This document shows positions 37,994 to 46,891 of a stretch of 64,000 nucleotides of DNA, piece by piece. Source of the DNA: Oscillospiraceae bacterium (GTDB lineage: Bacteria > Bacillota > Clostridia > Oscillospirales > Ruminococcaceae); assembly GCA_017468365.1 (NCBI GenBank), contig JAFUIS010000022.1, forward strand, positions 40,392-104,391, given 5' to 3'. A model generated the notes under the pieces. It worked only from the letters and a program-made list of their open reading frames with translations, did not search any database and had not been told where the DNA came from. A program made the position numbers and the translations under genes. Each line of letters starts with the position of its first letter. Position 1 is the first letter of the stretch.

Positions 37994-39184
37994 ATGAAAA
38001 TCGCGATACTCGGTCACGGAACGGTCGGTTCCGGCGTTGCGGAAATTCTTATAGAAAACGCGAACGAGGTTTCTGCGGCGGCCGAAAAAAACATTGAACT
38101 CGGCGCAATACTTGACATAAGAAATTTTGAGGGGATTTCATATTCCGACAAATTCGTTTCTGATTTCGATGAGATTTTAAACGACCCCGAAATCGGCATT
38201 GTTGCGGAAGCTATGGGCGGAACAGAACCGGCTTTTTCCTATATTAAAGCCGCCCTTGAAAAAGGGAAAAATGCCGTTACTTCCAACAAGGAACTTGTTG
38301 CGGAAAAGGGTGCGGAACTTTTGAGCATTGCCCGTTCTCATAACGTGAATTTTCTTTTTGAAGCATCTGTGGGCGGCGGAATCCCGCTTATACGTCCGCT
38401 TTACAGCGCCATGAATGCCGCCGGAATAACCGAAATGGCCGGAATTCTGAACGGCACGACGAACTATATCCTTACTAAAATGTTCCGTTTCGGAAGCGGA
38501 TATGAAGAAGCGCTTGCCGATGCTCAAAGGCTGGGATATGCGGAAAGAGATCCTTCCGCGGACGTGCTTGGATTTGACGCCTGCCGCAAAATTGCGATAC
38601 TTTCTTCGCTGGTATGGAAAAAGACTTTGCGTCCGGAAGAAATACCCACCGAGGGCATTGACAAAATAACCGCAGAGGACGTTTCTTTGGCTGAAACATG
38701 CGGTTTTTCGATAAAACTTATTGCAAGGGCAAAGAAGCTTTCTGACGGAAAAATCTTTGCGAAAGTTTCGCCGGCGCTTATCAGAAACGATTCGCCTCTT
38801 GCTTCGGTGAACGACGTTTTCAACGCGGTGCTCGTCAGAGCAAAAACCACCGGTGACGTTCTTTTCTATGGAAAAGGCGCGGGAAAAATGCCCACCGCTT
38901 CGGCGATGATTTCTGATATCATTGAATGTGCAAAGAGCGAAAACAATATCAAATCCGTTTTTTGGGAAGACGGTGCTCAAAGCGTTTTTGCGGGAAGAGA
39001 TTCCAACGCTGAAAGATATTTTATCCGCACCTCTTTTGATGCTTCGGAGATTATCGAAGGGGCTGAAATCATAGGTGAAAACGCATATATCACCTCTCCC
39101 CTTTCGGAAAGCGAAGTTTCGGTGCTCACGGATAAAATCAATGAGCACGGAAAGCTTTTGTCAAAGATACCCCTTTTTGAATAA
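37994..39184 (+). CDS. hom: Homoserine dehydrogenase
   Basis: 396 residues, NAD(P)H-dependent reduction of aspartate semialdehyde to homoserine. Rossmann motif GHGTVGSGV at 7-15; the catalytic domain has SNKELVAEKG, FEASVGGGIPLIRPL and GILNGTTNYILTKM, which contains the active-site region. The C terminus is shorter than in the usual ~430-residue enzyme: RYFIRTSFDASEII occupies the ACT position but lacks the DxPGVL motif, so allosteric threonine binding may be altered. Confidence 0.95.
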   Translation: MKIAILGHGTVGSGVAEILIENANEVSAAAEKNIELGAILDIRNFEGISYSDKFVSDFDEILNDPEIGIVAEAMGGTEPAFSYIKAALEKGKNAVTSNKELVAEKGAELLSIARSHNVNFLFEASVGGGIPLIRPLYSAMNAAGITEMAGILNGTTNYILTKMFRFGSGYEEALADAQRLGYAERDPSADVLGFDACRKIAILSSLVWKKTLRPEEIPTEGIDKITAEDVSLAETCGFSIKLIARAKKLSDGKIFAKVSPALIRNDSPLASVNDVFNAVLVRAKTTGDVLFYGKGAGKMPTASAMISDIIECAKSENNIKSVFWEDGAQSVFAGRDSNAERYFIRTSFDASEIIEGAEIIGENAYITSPLSESEVSVLTDKINEHGKLLSKIPLFE

Positions 39185-39208
39185 TATGGCACAAGGGAAG
39201 TTGAAACT

Positions 39209-40096
39209 ATGATAAAGATAAGAATTCCCGCTTCGACGGCAAACCTCGGCAGCGGATTCGATTCCTTGGGAATTGCGCTTGACCTTTATAATTACGTTGA
39301 GATCGGCGCGGCTCCGGGATGCGATATTTCTTCCGCCGACGGCAGCGAAATTCCCTGCGGCGAAGACAACCTTATTTATCTTTCGGCAAAAAAGGTTTAT
39401 GAAAAAGCAGGGCTTCCGTTTTACGGACTTAAAATAATCGAAGAAAACAATATTCCTTTTGCAAGAGGGCTGGGTTCAAGTTCCGCCTGCATCGTGGGCG
39501 GTGTTTTTGGCGCAAACGAAATTTTGGGAAGGCCTTTTTTGAAGGGCGAACTTCTTGATATTGCCGCGGAGATCGAAGGTCACCCGGACAACGTTTCGCC
39601 CGCACTTCTGGGCGGTTTTACCGCAAACGTTATGGACGGAAAGAATGTTCGGTACGTAAAAACGCCCGTTTCGGAGGAACTTGTTTTTGCGGCGTTCGTT
39701 CCGCCTTTTGAACTTAAAACCGCGGATGCGAGAGCCGTTATGCCGAAGGAAATTTCGGTAAAGGATTCGGTTTTTGATCTTTCGAGAAGCGCGCTTATGA
39801 CAGCTTCGCTTCTTTCGGGAAAATACGAAAACCTTCGCTGCGGCTGTGAGGACAGACTTCATCAGCCTTATCGTCTTCCTCTTATTCCCGGCGGCAGCGA
39901 ACTTATTGAAAAAGCTTATGAAAACGGCGCGCTTTCGGCATTTATAAGCGGTGCCGGTTCGACGATGATGGCGATTTTTGATTGCGGAAAAGAAAAAACC
40001 TCAGAAATTGCCGAAACGATAGTTTCCGCCGAAATTTTTGACGGCTGGAAATATCATATCCTTACTGCAGATAATTCCGGCGCTTCGGTGCTGTGA
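39209..40096 (+). CDS. thrB: Homoserine kinase
   Basis: 295 residues, GHMP kinase that phosphorylates homoserine for threonine synthesis. Seen: PASTANLGSGFDSLGIAL at the start, ARGLGSSSACIVGG (the GHMP ATP-binding motif), EGHPDNVSPALLGG and ISGAGSTMMAIFD near the end. It lies between hom and lysC; thrC is not in the window. Confidence 0.95.
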   Translation: MIKIRIPASTANLGSGFDSLGIALDLYNYVEIGAAPGCDISSADGSEIPCGEDNLIYLSAKKVYEKAGLPFYGLKIIEENNIPFARGLGSSSACIVGGVFGANEILGRPFLKGELLDIAAEIEGHPDNVSPALLGGFTANVMDGKNVRYVKTPVSEELVFAAFVPPFELKTADARAVMPKEISVKDSVFDLSRSALMTASLLSGKYENLRCGCEDRLHQPYRLPLIPGGSELIEKAYENGALSAFISGAGSTMMAIFDCGKEKTSEIAETIVSAEIFDGWKYHILTADNSGASVL

Positions 40097-40113
40097 TATA
40101 TTGAGGTAGAAAG

Positions 40114-41319
40114 ATGAGTATTATAGTACAAAAATTCGGCGGCAGTTCGGTTGCCGACGCAGAAAAGATACGCCGGGTCGCAAAGATCATTACGGACACT
40201 TATTCTGCGGGAAACAGCGTTGTGGCGGTGGTTTCGGCACAGGGCGACACCACCGACGACCTTATTGCAAAGGCCGCGGAAATAAGCGAAAACCCTTCGA
40301 AGCGCGAACTTGACGTTTTGCTTTCGACGGGTGAACAGATTTCGATGTCGCTTCTTGCCATGGCCATTGAAAAAATGGGATTCCCGGTAATCTCACTTAC
40401 GGGCTGGCAGGTTGGAATGCAGACGGACGCCACACATTGTTCTTCGAGGATACGCAGGATCGACAAAGAAAGACTTGAAAGCGAGCTCGGAAAGAAAAAC
40501 ATTGTTATTGTGGCGGGTTTTCAGGGAATCAACCGTTATGACGACATAACCACCCTTGGAAGAGGCGGTTCTGATACTTCGGCGGTGGCTCTTGCTGCGG
40601 CGCTTCATGCGGATATTTGTCAGATATATACCGACGTTGACGGAATTTATACCGCGGACCCGCGAATAGTTCCCGACGCAAAGAAACTTGACGAAATAAC
40701 CTATGACGAGATGCTTGAACTCGCAAACCTCGGCGCGAACGTTCTTCACAGCCGCAGCGTTGAAATGGCTAAAAAATACAGCGTGAAGCTGGAAGTTCGG
40801 TCCAGCTTTGAAAACAAACCCGGAACAATTCTGAAAGAGGTCGTTAAAGTGGAAAGAATGCTTATACGCGGAGTTACCCGCGACAACAATACCGCAAGAA
40901 TCTCGCTTGTTGAGGTACCGGACGTTCCCGGTATCGCTTTTAAAATCTTCAGTATTCTTGCAAAGAAAAACATAAACGTCGACATCATCCTTCAGTCCAT
41001 AGGACGCAACAACACGAAGGATATCAGCTTTACCGTTTCGCACGACCAGAAAGACGAGGCCGTTGAGGCGCTTCGCGAGGTTGCGGAACTCTTTAAGGCG
41101 AAAGATATAACCTGTGACGATTCCGTTGCGAAGGTTTCCATTGTGGGCGCGGGAATCGAGACCCACCCGGGCATTGCCGCAAAGATGTTCGAGGCGCTTG
41201 CGGACGCGGACATCAACATCAAAATGATAGCCACTTCGGAAATCAAGATTTCCGTTCTTATTGACCGCGACAAAGCTGAACGCGCCGTTCAGGTAATTCA
41301 TGACGCTTTTGATTTTTGA
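40114..41319 (+). CDS. lysC: Aspartate kinase
   Basis: 401 residues, first enzyme of the aspartate family pathway (lysine, threonine, methionine). Seen: VQKFGGSSVAD at the N terminus, AGFQGI and TTLGRGGSDTSAVALA (kinase site), YTDVDGIYTADPRIV, then two ACT domains (about 265-335 and 345-400; VPDVPGIAFKIFSILAKKNINVD and GIETHPGIAAKMFEALADADINI). The double ACT predicts feedback control by lysine and/or threonine. Last gene of the operon. Confidence 0.96.
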   Translation: MSIIVQKFGGSSVADAEKIRRVAKIITDTYSAGNSVVAVVSAQGDTTDDLIAKAAEISENPSKRELDVLLSTGEQISMSLLAMAIEKMGFPVISLTGWQVGMQTDATHCSSRIRRIDKERLESELGKKNIVIVAGFQGINRYDDITTLGRGGSDTSAVALAAALHADICQIYTDVDGIYTADPRIVPDAKKLDEITYDEMLELANLGANVLHSRSVEMAKKYSVKLEVRSSFENKPGTILKEVVKVERMLIRGVTRDNNTARISLVEVPDVPGIAFKIFSILAKKNINVDIILQSIGRNNTKDISFTVSHDQKDEAVEALREVAELFKAKDITCDDSVAKVSIVGAGIETHPGIAAKMFEALADADINIKMIATSEIKISVLIDRDKAERAVQVIHDAFDF

Positions 41320-41328
41320 TTGAAATAT

Positions 41329-41368
41329 AAAAAAACCCCCGTGCTCGGATTGAGCACGGGGGTTTTTG
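41329..41368 (+). terminator. Terminator of the hom-thrB-lysC operon
   Basis: Very strong hairpin AACCCCCGTGCTC/GAGCACGGGGGTT with a five-base loop and T5 after it, and an A-run before it, so it can also serve the convergent gene ending at 41381. Confidence 0.92.
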
Positions 41369-41380
41369 CTTTTTTTGATT

Positions 41381-43120
41381 TTAACCTCTGTCTATGATGA
41401 TAACGCCGGGGTTTTCGTCTTCATCTTCGCCGGGCCAATAGCTTTCCTCGCTTGAGAATTCCTGGGCGCCGTAATAGATAAGAACTTTGTTCATTCGGTC
41501 GCCGACGGTGACTTCGGTTCCGTAAGGAACGGACTGGTCATAAACGACGTTATATTCATGCTCGGCGCTGAAATTGGGAACGAGCTGATAATTTATGTTC
41601 ATTGCACTAAGCATTTCGGTAACTTCGGTCATGGTTTTGCCGACGCAGTTGGGCATTTCGATTTTTTCGGGACCGGTACTTACTTTAAGGGTTATGACGG
41701 TTCCCTCTTCGACCTCGGTCTTATATTTTACGGACTGGTCGAAAATCATTCCTGCAACATACTGGTTATTGTTTTCTTCTTCGAAAACAAGTTCAAAATC
41801 GGCATAGATCTCGTTGCCCTCGACGTCGGCTCTCATTCTTCCGATGAAGTTGGGGGTGGAAAGAAGGTAGCCGGTGTTGACGTCCTGGCTTTCGCTGATA
41901 ACGGAAGAAGAAGAATCGTCTTTTTCTTTGTTGCCGAAGCCGAGGATCTCGGTATAGCGGAAAAGGAAGGCAACGATTCCGAGAAGGACGAGCATTGCAA
42001 CAACGGTTGCCACAAGTCCCCAGGGAAGGCGGACCTTTCTTCTTTCGCGGGGTTCTTCTTCCTCTTCGTAATCGTCGTATCTTTCTACGTTGGTCTTGTT
42101 TTCGGTTTCGGCTTTTTTTATCTCTTCGCCGAGAGAAGCGCCGAAAAGCTTGGTATTGGATTTTGCGGATTCGAGAAGTTCGGCGGTGAAATCATCTATG
42201 GAACGGGTGCGGTATTCCGCATTGAGGGTCATGGCGTTCATGATCGCATCGGAAACTTCAGAAGGTATATTGATATCCAGTTCTTCGGGAGAGCAGAGGT
42301 GGTCAACCTCTTTTCTGGATTCGGCATCTGCGGGAAGAGTTCCGGTGAGGGATTTATAGAGCACTGCGGCGACTGAATAAACGTCGGTCCACTCGCCCTG
42401 CCAGCTTCCGCAGTTATACTGTTCCGGTGCGGAATAGCCTTCGGAAAGGCTGGGGTCGATAAGGCTGTCTTTGGTATAAAGAGCGGCGGTACCAAATTCG
42501 CCGAGCATGAGCTGGCCTTTTGCGTTAACGCGAATGCTTTCGGGGGAGATTCCTCTGTGGACAAAGCCGTTGCTGTGAAGATAGGAAAGGGTCGTAAAAA
42601 GCGGCATAAAGAGCTTTTTGACCTGGGTCCAGCTGAATTCGCCGCCGTTATGGGTGAGGTAATCTCCGTAGGAGATGGTTTTTATAAATTTATAAATTGC
42701 ATAGACGGTGTTGTTGTCGTGAACAAGATTGATGACAGGCATCACGTTTTCGGTGTGGCGGAAATTTCTTAACGCATCGAAAAGGTCAAAGAAATCTGCC
42801 ATAAGGGTTTTATATTGTGCTTCCCAGCCGGCAAGAGGAGTGACCTCACCGGTGAGGTCGTTTCTTTTGGCGATTTTCTGGGGCATATATTCATGAACGT
42901 AAACACGTTCTTCGTTTTCTTTATCAAAACCGATATAGACGATTCCTTCACCGTTCATTTTTATCATTTTTCCGACGATGTATCTTCCGCCGATGACGGT
43001 TCTTACCTGAAGACAGGAAGAATCCGTAAGGGAATCTTCATCGTAACCGCAGCGGCATTTTCCGCTTTCATCAAGTATCGACATGCAGCCCATGCAAAGA
43101 GAACGTTCTTCTGTAATCAT
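41381..43120 (-). CDS. PASTA-domain pseudokinase with zinc-ribbon N terminus
   Basis: 579 residues. Layout: zinc-ribbon-like CMGC...CRCG (residues 9-25); kinase fold (about 40-315); Glu/Arg linker; one membrane helix (about 366-388); two PASTA domains outside (about 415-482 and 485-550). It resembles PknB/Stk-type kinases but the catalytic residues are replaced: VAIK lysine is H76 (VYVHEYMP), HRDxKPxN reads HRGISPES (D to G190, K to S192, N to S195), and DFG is EFG (E208). Structural motifs APEQ (231-234) and DVYSVAAVLY remain, so the fold is kept. PASTA domains normally bind peptidoglycan fragments or lipid II. AAGGAGG precedes the ATG. Confidence 0.88.
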   Translation of the reverse strand: MITEERSLCMGCMSILDESGKCRCGYDEDSLTDSSCLQVRTVIGGRYIVGKMIKMNGEGIVYIGFDKENEERVYVHEYMPQKIAKRNDLTGEVTPLAGWEAQYKTLMADFFDLFDALRNFRHTENVMPVINLVHDNNTVYAIYKFIKTISYGDYLTHNGGEFSWTQVKKLFMPLFTTLSYLHSNGFVHRGISPESIRVNAKGQLMLGEFGTAALYTKDSLIDPSLSEGYSAPEQYNCGSWQGEWTDVYSVAAVLYKSLTGTLPADAESRKEVDHLCSPEELDINIPSEVSDAIMNAMTLNAEYRTRSIDDFTAELLESAKSNTKLFGASLGEEIKKAETENKTNVERYDDYEEEEEPRERRKVRLPWGLVATVVAMLVLLGIVAFLFRYTEILGFGNKEKDDSSSSVISESQDVNTGYLLSTPNFIGRMRADVEGNEIYADFELVFEEENNNQYVAGMIFDQSVKYKTEVEEGTVITLKVSTGPEKIEMPNCVGKTMTEVTEMLSAMNINYQLVPNFSAEHEYNVVYDQSVPYGTEVTVGDRMNKVLIYYGAQEFSSEESYWPGEDEDENPGVIIIDRG

Positions 43121-43219
43121 TCCCGACTGCCTCCTTTTTCATAAACAAAATCAAATATATCATCGCTTTTTTAAAAAGCGCTTGGCTTCAGTATTTCTTT
43201 TCATACCTATACAGTATAT

Positions 43220-43248
43220 ATTTTATACTATTTTTTCTTTTGTTGCAA
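43220..43248 (-). promoter_or_regulatory. Candidate promoter of the pseudokinase gene
   Basis: Minus strand: TTGCAA (43248-43243), 17-base spacer, TAAAAT (43225-43220). A CGCTTTTT/AAAAAGCG dyad at about 43164-43181 lies in the leader between it and the start codon. Confidence 0.5.
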
Positions 43249-43473
43249 GTTTTTTCCCACAGGTAAAATATATATGCAGATAAATTTTTTTCAAAACCGG
43301 AAAAATTTTATTTTTGTTTTTTCAAAATATTCCCTTTCTGAATATATAGTAACTTAAAGAGCCGAAAATGTTGCAAAATTTTTCTTTAAAAGCGATAAAG
43401 CTCCGTTGCCTGCGGTAGCAACGGAGCTTTATCGTTTTGGAAAGGAAAAAGATATGAAAGGGGTAAGATATAA
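43249..43473. other. Intergenic region with a long perfect hairpin
   Basis: AT-rich spacer. Within it, 43391-43432 or so forms a 17-pair perfect stem (CGATAAAGCTCCGTTGC with its complement) around an eight-base loop CTGCGGTA. It lies about 40 bases after the stop of the 43474-46062 gene and is the only terminator candidate for it; the stem is longer than other terminators in the window and has weak T-runs. I see no gene here. Confidence 0.6.
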
Positions 43474-46062
43474 TCAGATTCGTTTGCGAAGCGTTACGAT
43501 GACGCTTACTGCCGCAAGCCAGAAAAGCTGGAATGCCATGAGAATATACATTTCAAGGCTTCTGATATTTCCGGTGAAGAGGAAGAGGGTTACAAGGATG
43601 AATCCGAGAACGATTCCTATCATTTCGATGAGTGCGGCCGCAAAAGAGGATTGGCGGATTATTCCGCAGCAGTTGAGAAGGTCGGAAAGAGCAAAAAGGC
43701 TTCCATCATAAACTGCCGCAGCCGGAGCTGTTTCGCGCTCTTCGGTGAGTTCCGCGCATTTTTGCTGATATTTGGAAGAAAGAAGATTGAGCTGGCTTTC
43801 GGGATAACCGAAGATGTCGCTGAGCTTCTTTGTGGTGATATTGGGGTCACTGCAGTTAATAACAAGGCGGACGCCGCGCTCTGCCATGATTCCGAGAGAA
43901 CGGTAAACTTCTTTGTCTGCGTGATAGCTGAGAACGAACATTGCGGTAAGTTCACCGCTGTTTGCAAGATAGAGGATATCTTTTCCTGCGCCGACGTATT
44001 TGTTTTCATAGTCGTGGGAAGGAATGTCGATTCCGTGGTTTATCATGAGTTCACGGTTACCGATGAGAACGCGTTTTCCGCCTACCCATGCTGAAAGTCC
44101 CATTCCGTCTTCATAAATAATGGTATCGACGGGTTTGAGAAGCTTTCTGTCGCCCTGGACAACGTTTATGAAAATGCTTCCGAGGGTGCTTCTGGTGCTG
44201 CAGATTACGGAAGCTGCATCGAGGATAGCTTCGTCTATTCTTCCCTGGGAGAAAGTTTTGATTCCGTGAAGAATGATGCTGCCTTCGGGGAAGAGCTGTT
44301 CGATATCGAGAAGAACGGAATCGGTTTCGGCAAAGGTTTCTGCGGTATAGCCGCCTGCCATCATGCTTCCCTCTTCATTGAGAGCTTTGCAGGAACGGAA
44401 CACCGGAAGAGCACCTGCGATGGTTGCGGAGAACGGAGCGGCAACACAAAGGATAGCCGCAAAACCGGTGACTGCATCGGAAATTCTTGCGGTTACAAGG
44501 AAGCCGATGACTCCGACGATGAGCGCGCAAAGGAAAACAATTGGAGAAACGATTCTTGCGATGCTTTCGGTTGCATCATCGCGATAGGAAAGTTCGAGGA
44601 ATCTGGTGAAGAATTTTGCTTTTGCGCTGGTGCAGAAACGAGGAGTTTCATCTCTTTGGCCGGTGAGTTCTCTTGCAAGCTCTTTGTTTCTTACCGGAAG
44701 AAGCGAGGATTTTACTCCGCCGGAGGTAAGAACTTCAAAGTTGCCTTTTATTCTTGCAGCGGAAAGGAGTTTTCCGACGGTGTTGAAGAGAAGGCCCGCA
44801 ATTACTATCGGGAAGAAAAGGTTTTCGCCGCCGGGGGACATTGTGGACGGATCCGCAATGAACATTACGCCGAGGGCTGCTGCACCGATTACGGAACAGG
44901 TTGCGAAGGTGTCGTTTCCTGCTCTGAATCTGAGAAGAGATATGAGGCCTCCGCCGACTGCAACGTGGCAGGTAAGCGCGGCGACACAGACTATTGCAAG
45001 GTTGATTATGGGATAGACCATTCCGGAGTTTTCAAAGGAGATCGCATCCGGAAGAGAATAACCGAGCATAGGAGAAAGGCAGAAAACAAGGCTTGCGATG
45101 AAGAGAACGAGAATAATGGCACTTCTTATAATAAGTCCGGTGAGCTGGGAAGAAAGGTTCTTTTCAACCGCTTCGCGCTGGGATTCGTTTTCGTAATCGT
45201 CCGGGTCCTCGTCGTCCGGCTCATGCATATCCTGCATGAGTTTTTTGGCGATATCGGCGTTGCTCTGGTCGGAGAATTTGTTCTTTACCGGTGTGCTTTC
45301 CGGAACTTCGGGGATATGTATCTCCTGGTTGGTGGGTTCCGCAACGTTTTTCATAAATTCTTCGACTTTATCGCGGCGCTTTTCAACGAACTCTTTATAA
45401 AGGTCGTGATTGCCGGAGCTTGTGAGATTTCCGTCCCTGGTTTCTTTTTCGGCTTTTGCCGCACCGAAACCGATAACGCCGGCGCCCGCGGCAAACTTGG
45501 TTTCCGGGGCTTTTTCCTCTTTCGGTTCTTCGGTGATCTTCGGTTCTTCGGCGGGTTTTACTTCCGGGGGTTTTTCTTCGGCTTTTACCGCGGCAAAACC
45601 TTTTACGGGTTTTTCTTCCGGGGCGGAAGCTTTTGCGATATCCTCGGAAAGTTTATCGTCGTGAATCGTGAAATCTTTAGGAACATAGGAATCGAGCTTT
45701 TCTTTCTTGCTTTCATGCATAGGAACGGTGTTCACTTTTGCGGAAATGCTTTCTTCCTTTTGTTTTTTGGTTTTTTTCTCGTTTTTCCAGGTTGCCGCAC
45801 CGAAATACTGGGAAAGCGTATCGTCCACCTGGATAGTGCGTGTGGTTATGGGCTCATCCCTGAATTTTTTGGTATAGGTCGGTGCCTCCGGCTCAGCAGG
45901 TTTTTCCTGCTGGATATTTTTCTGCCGCATTTCGAAGAAATCGCCTTTAGGCTCGGCAGCTTCTTTTTTTGTTTCAGAATCGGTCGGTTTTGTTGAGCCG
46001 GCTTCTTTTTTTCGCCTGATCTCTTCGAGGATATCATCGACCGAATAGCCGTTTCCTGCCAT
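43474..46062 (-). CDS. P-type-ATPase-like membrane protein lacking the phosphorylation motif
   Basis: 862 residues. Residues 1-300 are disordered and charged (runs of KPAEE, EEKP, PETKF). From ~308 there are about six to eight membrane helices with cytoplasmic domains arranged as in P1B heavy-metal ATPases: the CPC helix position reads AAPF (541-544), then KALNEEGSMMAGGY, and the phosphorylation loop reads LLDIEQLFPEG, with D586 kept but KTGT replaced by IEQL. GGKRVLIGNRELM (661-673) matches the nucleotide-domain motif, INCSDPN (735-741) stands where TGDN is expected, and YDGSLFALSDLL (785-796) where GDGxND is expected. No TGES motif. Probably not a pump. It follows rlmB by 39 bases. Confidence 0.72.
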   Translation of the reverse strand: MAGNGYSVDDILEEIRRKKEAGSTKPTDSETKKEAAEPKGDFFEMRQKNIQQEKPAEPEAPTYTKKFRDEPITTRTIQVDDTLSQYFGAATWKNEKKTKKQKEESISAKVNTVPMHESKKEKLDSYVPKDFTIHDDKLSEDIAKASAPEEKPVKGFAAVKAEEKPPEVKPAEEPKITEEPKEEKAPETKFAAGAGVIGFGAAKAEKETRDGNLTSSGNHDLYKEFVEKRRDKVEEFMKNVAEPTNQEIHIPEVPESTPVKNKFSDQSNADIAKKLMQDMHEPDDEDPDDYENESQREAVEKNLSSQLTGLIIRSAIILVLFIASLVFCLSPMLGYSLPDAISFENSGMVYPIINLAIVCVAALTCHVAVGGGLISLLRFRAGNDTFATCSVIGAAALGVMFIADPSTMSPGGENLFFPIVIAGLLFNTVGKLLSAARIKGNFEVLTSGGVKSSLLPVRNKELARELTGQRDETPRFCTSAKAKFFTRFLELSYRDDATESIARIVSPIVFLCALIVGVIGFLVTARISDAVTGFAAILCVAAPFSATIAGALPVFRSCKALNEEGSMMAGGYTAETFAETDSVLLDIEQLFPEGSIILHGIKTFSQGRIDEAILDAASVICSTRSTLGSIFINVVQGDRKLLKPVDTIIYEDGMGLSAWVGGKRVLIGNRELMINHGIDIPSHDYENKYVGAGKDILYLANSGELTAMFVLSYHADKEVYRSLGIMAERGVRLVINCSDPNITTKKLSDIFGYPESQLNLLSSKYQQKCAELTEERETAPAAAVYDGSLFALSDLLNCCGIIRQSSFAAALIEMIGIVLGFILVTLFLFTGNIRSLEMYILMAFQLFWLAAVSVIVTLRKRI

Positions 46063-46101
46063 TTTGTTCCCCTTCCCTTTTTTTGTTTTATCTTAAAAAA
46101 C

Positions 46102-46890
46102 TTATCTTGCTTTGATTTTGAGCCTTTGTCTTGTTACCTCATACATCATCACGGATGCCGCAACGGATGCGTTGAGGGATTCGATCTTTCCGCGCATCGG
46201 AAGAGAAACGACAAAGTCGCATTTTTCTTTAACAAGGCGGCTTACGCCTTCGCCTTCCGCACCGACCACAAGGCCTATCGCACCGGAAAGATCTGCGGAC
46301 CAGAGGGCTTCGCCGTCCATATCGGCACCGAAGATCCAGACTCCGCGTTCTTTGAGTTCATCGATGGTGCGGGAAATATTGGTGACCCTTGCGACGGGCA
46401 CATATTCGACGGCGCCGACACTGGTTTTTGCCACAACGTAGTTGAGGCCGACGCTTCTGCGCTTGGGAATTATTACGCCGTGGGCGCCGCAGCATTCGGC
46501 GGTACGGATGACTGCGCCGAGGTTATGACCGTCTTCAAGTCCGTCAGCGATAATGATGAAGGGAGGTTCTCCCCTTTCTTCCGCAAGGGCGAAAATTTCA
46601 TCGACGGTGGCATATTTATGAGCTGCTGCCATTGCGACAACACCCTGGGCGTTTGCGCCTGCGGCCATTTCATCGATTTTTATGGGCGCGACTTCTTTAA
46701 CCGGAATTCCGGCGTCTTTTGCCATGGCATAAAGTTTGCCGAGGTTGGTGGCGCCTTTTGCGACCATTATCTTATCGATCTCGCGGCCGGATTTGATCGC
46801 TTCGATTACGGCGTTTCTTCCGCAGATTTTATCTTTGTCCGCTTCGTTTTCGCGGAGTACTTCTTTATCCTTATCTCTGAATTTTTCCAT
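46102..46890 (-). CDS. rlmB: 23S rRNA (guanosine-2'-O-)-methyltransferase RlmB
   Basis: 262 residues, SPOUT/TrmH-family methyltransferase. N-terminal L30e-like RNA-binding part (KICGRNAVIEAIKSGREIDKIMVAKG), then the SPOUT domain with the knot motifs: ADGLEDGHNLGAVIRTAECCGAHGVI, GLVVGAEGEGVSRLV and LPMRGKIESLNASVAASVMMYE, which carry the SAM-binding trefoil. The start is one base after the PadR stop. A leading 20-residue charged extension (KDKEVLRENEADKDK) is unusual. Confidence 0.93.
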   Translation of the reverse strand: MEKFRDKDKEVLRENEADKDKICGRNAVIEAIKSGREIDKIMVAKGATNLGKLYAMAKDAGIPVKEVAPIKIDEMAAGANAQGVVAMAAAHKYATVDEIFALAEERGEPPFIIIADGLEDGHNLGAVIRTAECCGAHGVIIPKRRSVGLNYVVAKTSVGAVEYVPVARVTNISRTIDELKERGVWIFGADMDGEALWSADLSGAIGLVVGAEGEGVSRLVKEKCDFVVSLPMRGKIESLNASVAASVMMYEVTRQRLKIKAR

Positions 46891-46891
46891 A

